Origin: Streptomyces catenulae
Lineage (GTDB): Bacteria; Actinomycetota; Actinomycetes; Streptomycetales; Streptomycetaceae
DNA: 62,749 bases
Reading direction: 5' to 3'
NCBI RefSeq assembly: GCF_000718015.1
Contig: NZ_JODY01000035.1
Span: 1 to 62,749 of the forward strand
Each line of letters begins with the position of its first letter. Positions within the stretch are counted from its first letter, which is position 1. The notes under the pieces are model-generated. The model searched no databases and was not told the DNA's origin. It saw only the letters and a program-made list of their open reading frames with translations. Shown one piece after another: positions 8,077 through 15,488 of this stretch. The translations under genes were made by a program, and so were the position numbers.

Positions 8077-9426
8077 TCAGCCCGCAGCCGCCGCGGCGGG
8101 CACCGGGGCGGGCTGCTCGGCGGGGACGACGTCCGCCGCGTCCGCCTCCAGGGTGCTGCCGTGGGCGGTGGCGTACGCGTCGCGGTCGAGGATCTTCTCC
8201 TTGGCGGCGACGATGATCGGGATCGCCGACTGGCCCGCGACGTTGGTGGCGGTGCGCATCATGTCGACGATCGGGTCGATCGCCATCAGCAGACCGACGC
8301 CCTCCAGGGGCAGGCCCAGGGTGGACAGGGTCAGGGTCAGCATGACCGTCGCGCCGGTCAGACCGGCGGTCGCCGCCGAGCCGATGACCGAGACGAAGGC
8401 GATCAGGACGTAGTCGCCGATGCTCAGCGGCACATCGAAGATCTGGGCGATGAAGATCGCGGCGATCGCCGGGTAGATCGAGGCGCAGCCGTCCATCTTG
8501 GTCGTCGAGCCGAACGGCACCGCGAAGGACGCGTACTCCTTGGGCACACCGAGGCGCTCGGTGACCTTCTGGGTGACCGGCATGGTGCCGACCGAGGAGC
8601 GGGAGACGAACGCCAGCTGGATCGCGGGCCAGGCGCCCTTGAAGAACTGGATCGGGTTGACCTTGGCGACCGTCGAGAGCAGCAGCGGGTAGACGCCGAA
8701 GAGGACCAGGGCGCAGCCGACGTAGATGTCGACGGTGAACGTCGCGTACTTGCCGATGAGGTTCCAGCCGTACGTCGCGATGGCGTTGCCGATGAGGCCG
8801 ACGGTGCCGATCGGGGCGAGGCGGATGACCCACCACAGGGCCTTCTGGAGCAGCTCCAGACCGGAGCGGCTGATCTTGAGGACCGGTTCGGCCTTCTCGC
8901 CGAGCTGGAGGGCGGCGACACCGGCGACGGCGCCCATGAAGACGATCTGCATGACCTTCAGCTCGGTGAAGGGCGTGATCACGTCGGTGGGGACGATGCC
9001 GGTCAGGAAGTCGATCCAGGATCCGGCGTGGTCGGGCGCCTGCCCGTCCTTCGGCGTCAGGCCGGTGCCCGCGCCGGGGTGGGTCAGCAGGCCGATCGCG
9101 AGGCCGATGGCGACCGCGATCAGCGAGGTGACCATGAACCACAGCAGGGTGCGGGTGGCGAGCCGGGCGGCGTTGTTGACCTGCCGCAGGTTGGTGATCG
9201 ACACCAGGATCGCGAAGAAGACCAGCGGGGCGACGACGAGCTTCAGCAGCTGCACGAACATGTCGCCGATGTGCCCCAGCGTGGACGTCAGCCAGGCGAC
9301 GTCACCGCTCTTGGCGACCCAGCCGAGCAGGACGCCGAGGACCAGACCGGACAGGATCTGGACCCAGAACGGGATCTTGGGTATTCGGGGTCTCGCGGGC
9401 GCGGAAGTCTCGGAAGGCGTGGACAA
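8077..9426 (-). CDS. DAACS-family dicarboxylate/amino acid:cation symporter, possible cystine importer
   Basis: A membrane transporter of about 450 residues in the dicarboxylate/amino acid:cation symporter family (GltP, DctA, TcyP). It has hydrophobic helices throughout, the serine-rich re-entrant loop AFVSRSSVGTMPVT, the PFGSTTKMDGCA segment and the late MMRTATNVAGQSA signature. Cation-coupled uptake of acidic amino acids, C4-dicarboxylates or cystine is possible. A Cys-rich leader peptide about 100 bases upstream argues for cystine (inference). The TTG at 9426 is preferred because AGGAG lies 8 bases upstream; the GTG at 9435 would overlap that site. The C-terminus is an Ala/Pro-rich tail. 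Confidence 0.85.
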   Translation of the reverse strand: MSTPSETSAPARPRIPKIPFWVQILSGLVLGVLLGWVAKSGDVAWLTSTLGHIGDMFVQLLKLVVAPLVFFAILVSITNLRQVNNAARLATRTLLWFMVTSLIAVAIGLAIGLLTHPGAGTGLTPKDGQAPDHAGSWIDFLTGIVPTDVITPFTELKVMQIVFMGAVAGVAALQLGEKAEPVLKISRSGLELLQKALWWVIRLAPIGTVGLIGNAIATYGWNLIGKYATFTVDIYVGCALVLFGVYPLLLSTVAKVNPIQFFKGAWPAIQLAFVSRSSVGTMPVTQKVTERLGVPKEYASFAVPFGSTTKMDGCASIYPAIAAIFIAQIFDVPLSIGDYVLIAFVSVIGSAATAGLTGATVMLTLTLSTLGLPLEGVGLLMAIDPIVDMMRTATNVAGQSAIPIIVAAKEKILDRDAYATAHGSTLEADAADVVPAEQPAPVPAAAAAG

Positions 9427-9489
9427 CGGACACACTCCTGGGCAGGTCAGGCTCGGGTGAGGTGCAGAGGTGAAGGGGCGTCAGGCCGC

Positions 9490-9515
9490 CCGGAGGTCCG
9501 TACGCGGATCTCCGG
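9490..9515 (-). promoter_or_regulatory. hairpin between leader peptide and symporter, possible attenuator
   Basis: On the minus strand CCGGAG-A-TCCG, a CGTA loop, then CGGA-C-CTCCGG forms a 10-bp stem with one internal mismatch. It begins 14 bases after the leader-peptide stop codon and ends about 63 bases before the symporter start, where an attenuator or anti-attenuator would sit. No T-tract follows. Confidence 0.45.
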
Positions 9516-9528
9516 CCGCTCTCAGAGG

Positions 9529-9633
9529 TCAGCGGCGGCAACAAGCCGCGGAGACACAGCGGCAAAGATCGACGTGCAGGCGCGCCACGAGCCGGATGCC
9601 CGGCGGGAGCGTGTGCGCGGCTGCTGTCTTCAT
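9529..9633 (-). CDS. Cys-rich putative leader peptide (RLHVDLCR type)
   Basis: A 34-residue open frame, ATG to TGA, ending with the motif LVARLHVDLCRC and then AACCRR. Four of its last twelve codons are cysteine, two of them TGT. Short peptides with RLHVDLCR occur upstream of sulfur-metabolism genes in Streptomyces and are annotated there as putative leader peptides. In mycobacteria, polycysteine short ORFs attenuate downstream genes in response to cysteine supply. No Shine-Dalgarno precedes the ATG. A TAACGT element ends 7 bases upstream of it, so a leaderless transcript is possible. The downstream gene is the DAACS symporter. Recognition of the motif is firm; the regulatory role is inferred. 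Confidence 0.75.
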   Translation of the reverse strand: MKTAAAHTLPPGIRLVARLHVDLCRCVSAACCRR

Positions 9634-9666
9634 GTCGATTACGTTAACACTCAAGCTTTGAGGAAC

Positions 9667-9683
9667 CCAAAGAAAATCTTTGG
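9667..9683. promoter_or_regulatory. perfect 7-bp inverted repeat upstream of leader peptide
   Basis: CCAAAGA-AAA-TCTTTGG is a perfect inverted repeat 34-50 bases upstream of the leader start, overlapping where a -35 region would be. It is unusually AT-rich for this genome. It could be an operator for a sulfur or amino-acid regulator. Confidence 0.5.
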
Positions 9684-9717
9684 TCTCGGCGTCCACGGAA
9701 CCGCTCATACATGCCGA

Positions 9718-9755
9718 ACGCCCCGCCACGGAAAGGAAATTCCGGGGCGGGGCGT
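9718..9755 (-). terminator. terminator downstream of the DUF4229 gene
   Basis: ACGCCCCGCC at 9718-9727 pairs with GGCGGGGCGT at 9746-9755, with a short inner CGGA/TCCG stem. It separates the DUF4229 gene from the leader-peptide transcription unit. Confidence 0.6.
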
Positions 9756-9827
9756 CCAGGACGGTGCGGTGCGGGTGTGAGGTGTCCGACACCCGTGGCG
9801 GACGGACCGGCGTGCGGCCCGGCGGCT

Positions 9828-10118
9828 TCAGAGGAGGCCGTCCTCCTGGCTGCGGTTGGCGGCCAGCCGCTCGCGCTGCCGGTCGACCTTGTCGACGATC
9901 TGTACGGACATCTGGTCCCGCTGCTTGCGCAGCAGCACCAGGCTGAGCGGCGCGGAGACCACGATGGCGACCAGCAGCAGCCAGATCACCTGCGAACCCT
10001 TGGTCGCGAGCGGGATGACCCCGAGCCAGGCGAGCCCCCACGCCACCACGAAGCAGGCGAGGAAGAGGCCGAGGCGAAGCGCGGTGTAGCGGAGTGTGGC
10101 GTACTTGGGGCTGCTCAC
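9828..10118 (-). CDS. DUF4229 domain-containing membrane protein
   Basis: A 96-residue protein with two membrane segments (about residues 13-31, LGLFLACFVVAWGLAWLGV, and 40-60, VIWLLLVAIVVSAPLSLVLL), followed by a charged, Arg-rich cytoplasmic tail. It matches the DUF4229 family of small actinobacterial membrane proteins, often found beside menaquinone genes; no function is known. The GTG start at 10118 has AAGG about 9 bases upstream; an upstream ATG in the same frame lacks support. It follows mqnE on the same strand but is separated from it by a hairpin. Confidence 0.78.
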   Translation of the reverse strand: MSSPKYATLRYTALRLGLFLACFVVAWGLAWLGVIPLATKGSQVIWLLLVAIVVSAPLSLVLLRKQRDQMSVQIVDKVDRQRERLAANRSQEDGLL

Positions 10119-10245
10119 GGTGCGGAACCTTCTTCTCAACGGCAACCAAAGGGTCGCCAACCAGTCAAGCACAGCGCCAGGGGCGATCTTCCGTGGCCCC
10201 GGCGGGCGTTGCCGGGCCGCCGGCAGGGCGTCCCGGACCAGCGAG

Positions 10246-10275
10246 AACGCCCCCCGGCCGGAGCCGGGGGGCGTT
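10246..10275 (-). terminator. terminator downstream of mqnE
   Basis: AACGCCCCCCGGC at 10246-10258 pairs perfectly with GCCGGGGGGCGTT at 10263-10275 around a 4-base loop, 15 bases past the mqnE stop codon. Confidence 0.8.
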
Positions 10276-10289
10276 GTCGGTGAACGGCG

Positions 10290-11465
10290 TCAGACGCGCA
10301 TCGCCTGCGGCGACTCACGGCGGTCCGGGTCCGGACCCGGGTACTCGCGGATCGCCTCGTAGCGGGTGTTGCGCTCGACGGGGCGGAACCCGGCGTCGCG
10401 GATCAGGTCGAGGAGGTCCTCACGGGTCAGCTTGTTGGGCGTCCCGTAGTTGTCCGCGTCGTGCGTGATCTTGTACTCGACGACCGAGCCGTCCATGTCG
10501 TCCGCGCCGTGCTGGAGCGCCAGCTGCGTGGTCTGCAGCCCGTGCATCACCCAGAAGCACTTGACGTGCGGGACGTTGTCGAAGAGCAGTCGGGAGACGG
10601 CGAAGGTCTTCAGCGCCTCGGCGCCGGTGGCCATCGTCGTACGCGCCTGGAGCTTGTTACGGACCTTGCCGTCCTGCATGTCGACGAAGTCGTGCTGGTA
10701 GCGGAGCGGGATGAAGACCTGGAAGCCGCCGGTCTCGTCCTGCAGCTCCCGCAGGCGCAGCACGTGGTCGACGCGGTGGCGCGGCTCCTCGATGTGGCCG
10801 TAGAGCATCGTGCACGGGGTCTTCAGACCCTTCTCGTGCGCGAGGCGGTGGATGCGCGACCAGTCCTCCCAGTGGGTGCGGTGGTCGACGATGTGCTGCC
10901 GGACCTCCCAGTCGAAGATCTCCGCGCCGCCGCCGGTCAGCGACTCCAGACCCGCCTCGATCAGCTCGTCGAGGATCTCGGAGGCGGAGAGACCGGAGAT
11001 GGTCTCGAAGTGGTGGATCTCGGTGGCGGTGAACGCCTTCAGCGAGACGTTCGGCAGCGCCTTCTTCAGCTCGCTGAGGGAGCGCGGGTAGTAGCGCCAC
11101 GGCAGGTTCGGGTGGAGCCCGTTGACGATGTGCAGCTCGGTGAGATTGTCGTTCTCCATCGCCTTGGCGAGGCGGACGGCCTCCTCGATGCGCATGGTGT
11201 ACGCGTCCTTCTCGCCCGGCTTGCGCTGGAACGAGCAGTAGGCGCACGACGCGGTGCACACATTCGTCATGTTGAGGTGACGGTTGACGTTGAAGTGGAC
11301 GACGTCGCCGTTCTTACGGGTACGCACCTCGTGGGCGAGACCGCCCAGCCACGCCAGGTCGTCGGACTCGTAGAGGGCGATGCCGTCCTCGCGGGTGAGC
11401 CGCTCACCGGCGTGGACCTTCGCCTCCAGCTCGCGCTTGAGCCCCGCATCCATCGACGCAGCCAT
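10290..11465 (-). CDS. mqnE: aminofutalosine synthase MqnE
   Basis: A 391-residue radical SAM enzyme of the futalosine route to menaquinone. MqnE joins the product of MqnA with SAM to give aminofutalosine. The radical-SAM cysteine motif is CTASCAYC near residues 70-77, in the conserved context NRHLNMTNVCTASCAYCSF. Further family segments are HIVNGLHPNLPW, GGGAEIF and FIPLRYQHD. The length is normal. The ATG at 11465 has GGAGG seven bases upstream; an internal ATG four codons in is less likely. It lies downstream of the Lrp-type regulator on the same strand, with UbiX-, UbiA- and UbiD-like genes nearby, matching the menaquinone cluster of other Streptomyces. Confidence 0.95.
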   Translation of the reverse strand: MAASMDAGLKRELEAKVHAGERLTREDGIALYESDDLAWLGGLAHEVRTRKNGDVVHFNVNRHLNMTNVCTASCAYCSFQRKPGEKDAYTMRIEEAVRLAKAMENDNLTELHIVNGLHPNLPWRYYPRSLSELKKALPNVSLKAFTATEIHHFETISGLSASEILDELIEAGLESLTGGGAEIFDWEVRQHIVDHRTHWEDWSRIHRLAHEKGLKTPCTMLYGHIEEPRHRVDHVLRLRELQDETGGFQVFIPLRYQHDFVDMQDGKVRNKLQARTTMATGAEALKTFAVSRLLFDNVPHVKCFWVMHGLQTTQLALQHGADDMDGSVVEYKITHDADNYGTPNKLTREDLLDLIRDAGFRPVERNTRYEAIREYPGPDPDRRESPQAMRV

Positions 11466-11597
11466 CCGGTCGCCTCCCAGTCCTGCCGTGTCCGTGTCTG
11501 TCCCGTTCCGGCCCTGCGAACGAGCCGGACCGAGCCTACTCCCCCGCGCGCGAGGCGGGCGGAGACCCCTGACGGGCCCCCGCCCGGCCCCGGTCTG

Positions 11598-12056
11598 CTA
11601 CGCGGGCTCCTCCGGCAGCTCACCGACGCGGTTCTCCCACTTGGTGGAGAGCACGATGGTGGTGCGCGTACGGGAGACGCCCTTGGTGCCGGAGAGCCGC
11701 CGGATCGTGGTCTCCAGGCCGTCGACGTCGCCGACGCGGACCTTGAGCATGTAGGAGTCGTCCCCGGCGATGAACCAGCAGTCCTCGATCTCCTCCAGGT
11801 CGCGCAGCCGCTGGGCGACGTCCTCGTGGTCGGCGGCGTCCGAGAGGGAGATGCCGACCAGCGCGGTGACGCCGAGCCCGAGGGACTTGGCGTCGATCGT
11901 CGCGCGGTAGCCGGTGATCACTCCGGCCGCCTCCAGACGGTTGATGCGGTCCGTGACGCTGGGCCCGGAGAGGCCGACGAGCCGGCCCAGCTCCGCGTAC
12001 GAGGCCCGCCCGTTTTCGCGAAGTGCCTGGATGAGCTGCCTATCCACCGCGTCCAT
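11598..12056 (-). CDS. Lrp/AsnC family transcriptional regulator
   Basis: A 152-residue Lrp/AsnC protein. The N-terminal helix-turn-helix is MDAVDRQLIQALRENGRASYAELGRLVGLSGPSVTDRINRL in one run of the family pattern, followed by GVITGYRATIDAKSLG. The C-terminal RAM domain includes CWFIAGDDSYMLKVRV, where amino-acid effectors bind at dimer interfaces. It sits between mqnE and a small divergent gene, with an inverted repeat at 12116-12134 that may be its operator. Its place in the menaquinone cluster suggests it links amino-acid status to this pathway, but no target is shown. Confidence 0.93.
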   Translation of the reverse strand: MDAVDRQLIQALRENGRASYAELGRLVGLSGPSVTDRINRLEAAGVITGYRATIDAKSLGLGVTALVGISLSDAADHEDVAQRLRDLEEIEDCWFIAGDDSYMLKVRVGDVDGLETTIRRLSGTKGVSRTRTTIVLSTKWENRVGELPEEPA

Positions 12057-12115
12057 GCCCTCTAGCCTTCCAATCTTTATGAATTTTCGAGTCCTGCATG
12101 TAGAATCTAAGGCAT

Positions 12116-12134
12116 ACAGGGCCCGATGCCCTGT
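12116..12134. promoter_or_regulatory. inverted repeat between lrp-type gene and small divergent gene
   Basis: ACAGGGC-CCGAT-GCCCTGT is a perfect 7-bp inverted repeat with a 5-base centre. It lies in the 123-bp gap between the Lrp regulator and the 42-codon gene, flanked by AT-rich sequence with AGAAT (12102) and ATTCT (12136). It is a candidate autoregulatory site. Confidence 0.5.
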
Positions 12135-12179
12135 GATTCTCTCAAATGATCAAGGACGATCTTCACAGGAGTTGTCACC

Positions 12180-12308
12180 GTGTACTCGATCGAGATGGCC
12201 TACGCCCGCATGCGCGAGCTGCAGGACCGGGCCAATCGTTCCCGTGCTCACCAGCCCGCCGCCCCGCGGGCCCGGCGCCGTACGCTGCGCGCCGCCAAGA
12301 AGCGCTGA
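12180..12308 (+). CDS. small basic protein, 42 residues
   Basis: A GTG-initiated frame encoding VYSIEMAYARMRELQDRA followed by an Arg/Lys/Ala-rich tail ending RAAKKR. AGGAG lies 8 bases before the GTG, an ideal ribosome site. Third codon positions are strongly G/C, consistent with real coding. The N-terminal half looks helical and the C-terminal half strongly basic, so nucleic-acid or membrane binding is conceivable. It is divergent from the Lrp regulator and may be controlled by it. I do not recognise a characterised family. Confidence 0.7.
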   Translation: MYSIEMAYARMRELQDRANRSRAHQPAAPRARRRTLRAAKKR

Positions 12309-12360
12309 TCCGCGCCCCGCGGGCGCCGCGCCACCGGCCGGACCGGCCCCCGCGGACCAC

Positions 12361-13101
12361 TCACCGACGGACACCGGGGCCCTCCTCACGGGAGGCCCGC
12401 CCCAGTTCCCCCTCCCAGCGCCGGTACAGGCCGTGCGGCACACCCGCCGCATCGAGCACCCGGCCGGCGACGAAGTCCACCAGATCCTGGATGTGCGTCG
12501 CCCCCGCGTAGAACGCCGGAGAGGCGGGCAGCACCACGGCGCCCGCCTCGTCCAGCGCCACCAGCTGCTTCAGCGTCGGTCCGCTCAGCGGGGTCTCCCG
12601 CACCGTGACCACCAGCGGCCGCCGCTCCTTGAGCGTCACGCTCGCCGTCCGCTGGAGCAGATCCTTCGAGAGTCCGAGCGCCACCCCGGCGACGCACGCC
12701 GTGCTCGCCGGGACGATCACCATCCCCTTCGCCGGATACGAACCCGACGACGGTCCGGCCGCCAGATCCCCGGCCGGCCAGCACCGCACATCCGCCAGAT
12801 CCGCCTCGGTCACCGGGAACGTCTCCGGTCGGCCGTCGGCGCCGCGCGCCAGCCACTGCCGAAGATCCGCCTGCCAGTGCGCGTCCCGGAAGGCGATGCC
12901 GGTCTCGTCCAGCAGCGTCAACCGGGACGCCCGGCTCACCACCAGATCGACCGCCTCCCCGGCGGCGAGCAATGCGCGTAGCACCGAGGCGGCGAACGGC
13001 GTGCCGGAGGCGCCGGAGACCCCGACGACCCACGGGCGGCGCGGGCCGGGGACCGGCTGCGGGGCGCCGGATGAACTGGTGTCGCTGGGCGTGAACTCCA
13101 C
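12361..13101 (-). CDS. UbiX-like flavin prenyltransferase, menaquinone cluster
   Basis: A 246-residue UbiX/Pad1-family protein. UbiX makes prenylated FMN, the cofactor needed by UbiD decarboxylases, and a UbiD-like gene lies nearby at 15485. Visible are the FMN-binding GVSGASGTPFAASVLRAL near the N-terminus, the central PAKGMVIVPAS, ASVTLKERRPLVVTVRETPLS split across the active-site loop, and PASPAFYAG near the end. The GTG start at 13101 has AGGG eight bases upstream; upstream in-frame sequence has no coding character. In the futalosine pathway this UbiX/UbiD pair is thought to decarboxylate the prenylated naphthoate. Confidence 0.9.
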   Translation of the reverse strand: MEFTPSDTSSSGAPQPVPGPRRPWVVGVSGASGTPFAASVLRALLAAGEAVDLVVSRASRLTLLDETGIAFRDAHWQADLRQWLARGADGRPETFPVTEADLADVRCWPAGDLAAGPSSGSYPAKGMVIVPASTACVAGVALGLSKDLLQRTASVTLKERRPLVVTVRETPLSGPTLKQLVALDEAGAVVLPASPAFYAGATHIQDLVDFVAGRVLDAAGVPHGLYRRWEGELGRASREEGPGVRR

Positions 13102-13201
13102 GACATCGACCCTATCCGGCGGAACCACCGGCCCCGTCACGGCCGTTCTCCCACCGGAACCCCGCCGCCCGGGCGGGCCACCGCACCGAGGAGGCCGGAC
13201 G

Positions 13202-13789
13202 ATGAGCCGAGCGAGGCCCGCGCTCTTCCTGATGCTGGGCTGGACCGCGCTCCTGTGGGTCCTGGAGATCGCCGACACCGTCAGCGGCCACGCCCTGGAC
13301 ACCTTCGGGATCCGGCCGCGGGAGCTGTCCGAACTGGTCGACATCGTGCCCGCCGCCTTCATCCACTTCGGCTTCGACCACCTCCTCGCCAACACCCTGC
13401 CCCTCTTCGTCCTCGGCTTCCTCGCCGCGCTCCGCCTCGGCGTCCGCCGCTTCCTGTGGGTGGTCGCGCTGATCACCGTCGTCAGCGGGCTCGGCGTCTG
13501 GCTGACGGCCTTCCCGCACAGCAACACCGCGGGCGCCTCCGGCGTCGTCTTCGGCATCCTCGGCTTCCTCCTCGTCCGCGGCTTCACCGACCGCTCGCTG
13601 CCCGACGTCCTCATCGGTCTGGGCGTGCTGGTCGTCTACGGCTCGCTGCTGTGGGGCGTGCTGCCCGGCGCCGGGGACGTCAGCTGGCAGGGCCACCTCT
13701 TCGGACTGGCCGGTGGGGTGCTCGCCGCGTTCCTGCTCCGTGCGCTGCCGCGGCGCACCGCCCGGCCCGCTGTCGGACCCGTCCCGTAA
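13202..13789 (+). CDS. rhomboid family intramembrane serine protease
   Basis: A 195-residue membrane protein with about six helices. The rhomboid catalytic dyad is visible: Ser113 in GASG and His165 in WQGHLFGLAGG. The upstream HFGFDHLLANTLPL (about 57-69) supplies the conserved His/Asn oxyanion region. It would cleave membrane-anchored substrates within the bilayer; substrates are unknown. GAGGAGG lies 7 bases before the ATG. It is divergent from the UbiX-like gene across 100 bases and is followed by the DUF4870 gene on the same strand, 66 bases later. Confidence 0.9.
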   Translation: MSRARPALFLMLGWTALLWVLEIADTVSGHALDTFGIRPRELSELVDIVPAAFIHFGFDHLLANTLPLFVLGFLAALRLGVRRFLWVVALITVVSGLGVWLTAFPHSNTAGASGVVFGILGFLLVRGFTDRSLPDVLIGLGVLVVYGSLLWGVLPGAGDVSWQGHLFGLAGGVLAAFLLRALPRRTARPAVGPVP

Positions 13790-13855
13790 TCTCTCGGTAA
13801 CGGCAGAGCGCCGGGCGGGGACGACCGTCCGGCCGCAGTACTACGGGGTGAGCAG

Positions 13856-14455
13856 ATGTCCGACCAGCAGCCCGGTTACGGCTACGGCCCACAGGGCCAG
13901 CCGCAGCAGCCCTACGGCGCCCAGGGATGGCAGCAGTCCGCCCCGCCCGGCGGCTACGGCTATCCGTCCGCCGGTCCGTACCCGAGCCCGGGGTACGCCG
14001 CGCCGCCGCCGTCGGCGCCGTCCCACTCCACCGCGATGTGGGCGCATCTGAGCGCGCTGTTGACGGTCACCGCGGGCTCGGCGATCTGCTGCGGGATCGG
14101 CGCGTTCCTCGGCTGGATCGGCCCGATGTCGATGCGCAACGACTCCCGCAACAAGAACGACCCGTATCTGCGCCACCACACCACCGAGGCGCTGAACTTC
14201 GGGCTCACCCAGGCGATCATGGCCGTCATCGGCACCGTGCTCTACTTCAGCACGATGATCGTCTACGGCATGGTCGCCAACGCCGCGCAGCGGGCGTCCG
14301 CCGGGCTCGCCGTCCCGATGCTGACGATCATCGTGATGATGGGCGGCTACGCCCTCAGCAGCGTCGTCTGCTCGATCATCGCCACCATGAAGGCCAACCG
14401 CGGCGAGTGGTGGACCTACCCCCGCCTGGTCGCCTGGCCGATGCTCAAGCCGTGA
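13856..14455 (+). CDS. DUF4870 domain-containing membrane protein
   Basis: A 199-residue protein. The first about 55 residues are Gln/Gly/Tyr/Pro-rich and probably disordered. The DUF4870 domain begins at MWAHLSALL and includes DPYLRHHTTEALNFGLTQ, with about four membrane helices. The function of DUF4870 is unknown; it resembles Tic20-like membrane proteins in outline. It follows the rhomboid protease gene and ends at a strong bidirectional hairpin shared with the convergent UbiA-like gene. Confidence 0.87.
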   Translation: MSDQQPGYGYGPQGQPQQPYGAQGWQQSAPPGGYGYPSAGPYPSPGYAAPPPSAPSHSTAMWAHLSALLTVTAGSAICCGIGAFLGWIGPMSMRNDSRNKNDPYLRHHTTEALNFGLTQAIMAVIGTVLYFSTMIVYGMVANAAQRASAGLAVPMLTIIVMMGGYALSSVVCSIIATMKANRGEWWTYPRLVAWPMLKP

Positions 14456-14503
14456 GCCGCCCGCCCCGCCGGTGACGGCCGGGGCACGGCCCGCGAAGAC
14501 AGC

Positions 14504-14534
14504 TACGGCCCGGAGCCTCCCGCTCCGGGCCGTA
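14504..14534. terminator. bidirectional terminator, 13-bp perfect stem
   Basis: TACGGCCCGGAGC at 14504-14516 pairs with GCTCCGGGCCGTA at 14522-14534 around CTCCC. It lies between the convergent DUF4870 and MqnP-like genes. Confidence 0.85.
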
Positions 14535-14555
14535 CGCCGTTTCCGTGCCGTGCCG

Positions 14556-15488
14556 TCAGAGCGTCAGACCGCGGACCACCAGATCGGCCAGCGCGCAGAC
14601 GAAGAGCGCGATACCGATGAAGCCGTTGACGCTGAAGAACGCGCGGTTCAGGCGCGACAGGTCGTGCGGCCGGACGATCGTGTGCTCGTAGAGGAACGCC
14701 CCGACGACGATCACCAGGCCGACCCAGAAGCACACCCCGGCGCCGGTGGCCAGCGCGTACCAGACCAGCAGTGCGGTGGTGACGGCGTGAGCGGCGCGGG
14801 CGCCGTGCAGCGCCGCCGGGATGCCGAAGCGGGCGGGGACGGACTTCACGCCGTGCGCCCGGTCCGCCTGCACGTCCTGGCAGGCGAAGATCAGGTCGAA
14901 GCCGCCGATCCACACCCCGACCGCCAGCCCCAGGATCACCGCGTCCCACGACCAGCTGCCGGTGATCGCCAGCCAGGCGCCGACCGGCCCCATCGCCTGC
15001 GCCAGCCCGAGGATCGCGTGCGGGAAGTGGGTGAACCGCTTGCCGTACGGATAGACCACCATCGGCACCACCGCGACCGGCGCCAGCGCCAGGCACAACG
15101 GGTTGAGCAGCGCCGCGGCGCCCAGGAAGACGACGACGGCGATCAGCGCGCCGGTCCACGCCGAGCGGACCGACACCGCGCCGGTCACCAGCTCCCGCCC
15201 GGCGGTGCGCGGGTTCCGGGCGTCGATCTCGCGGTCGATGATGCGGTTGGCGGCCATCGCGAACGTCCGCAGCCCGACCATCGCCACCGTCACCAGCAGC
15301 AGCCGCCCCCACTGGACGGTCCCGTCCACCTCGTACATCGCGGTCAGCGCCGCGATGTAGGCGAAGGGCAGCGCGAAGACCGAGTGCTCGATCATGACCA
15401 GGCGGAGGAACGCCTTGGTGCGGCCGGGGCGCGGGGGCGCGGCGGGCAGCTGCGCGCCGCCGTCGCCGGGGAGGGCTTCGCTGCTCAC
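14556..15488 (-). CDS. mqnP: UbiA-family prenyltransferase, menaquinone biosynthesis (MqnP-like)
   Basis: A 310-residue membrane prenyltransferase with about eight helices. The two aspartate motifs that bind polyprenyl diphosphate through magnesium are present: NRIIDREIDARNPRTAGREL and DLIFACQDVQADRAHG. In the futalosine pathway the UbiA homologue MqnP attaches the isoprenoid tail to dihydroxynaphthoate. The GTG start at 15488 overlaps the stop of the UbiD-like gene by four bases (GTGA), so the two are translationally coupled. A longer in-frame version extending into that gene is an overlap artefact. Confidence 0.88.
   Translation of the reverse strand: MSSEALPGDGGAQLPAAPPRPGRTKAFLRLVMIEHSVFALPFAYIAALTAMYEVDGTVQWGRLLLVTVAMVGLRTFAMAANRIIDREIDARNPRTAGRELVTGAVSVRSAWTGALIAVVVFLGAAALLNPLCLALAPVAVVPMVVYPYGKRFTHFPHAILGLAQAMGPVGAWLAITGSWSWDAVILGLAVGVWIGGFDLIFACQDVQADRAHGVKSVPARFGIPAALHGARAAHAVTTALLVWYALATGAGVCFWVGLVIVVGAFLYEHTIVRPHDLSRLNRAFFSVNGFIGIALFVCALADLVVRGLTL

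Noticed and set aside
9302..9528. Further peptide frame between the leader and the symporter
   Set aside because: It has no ribosome site or family character, overlaps the symporter start, and is better explained as the untranslated leader with a hairpin.
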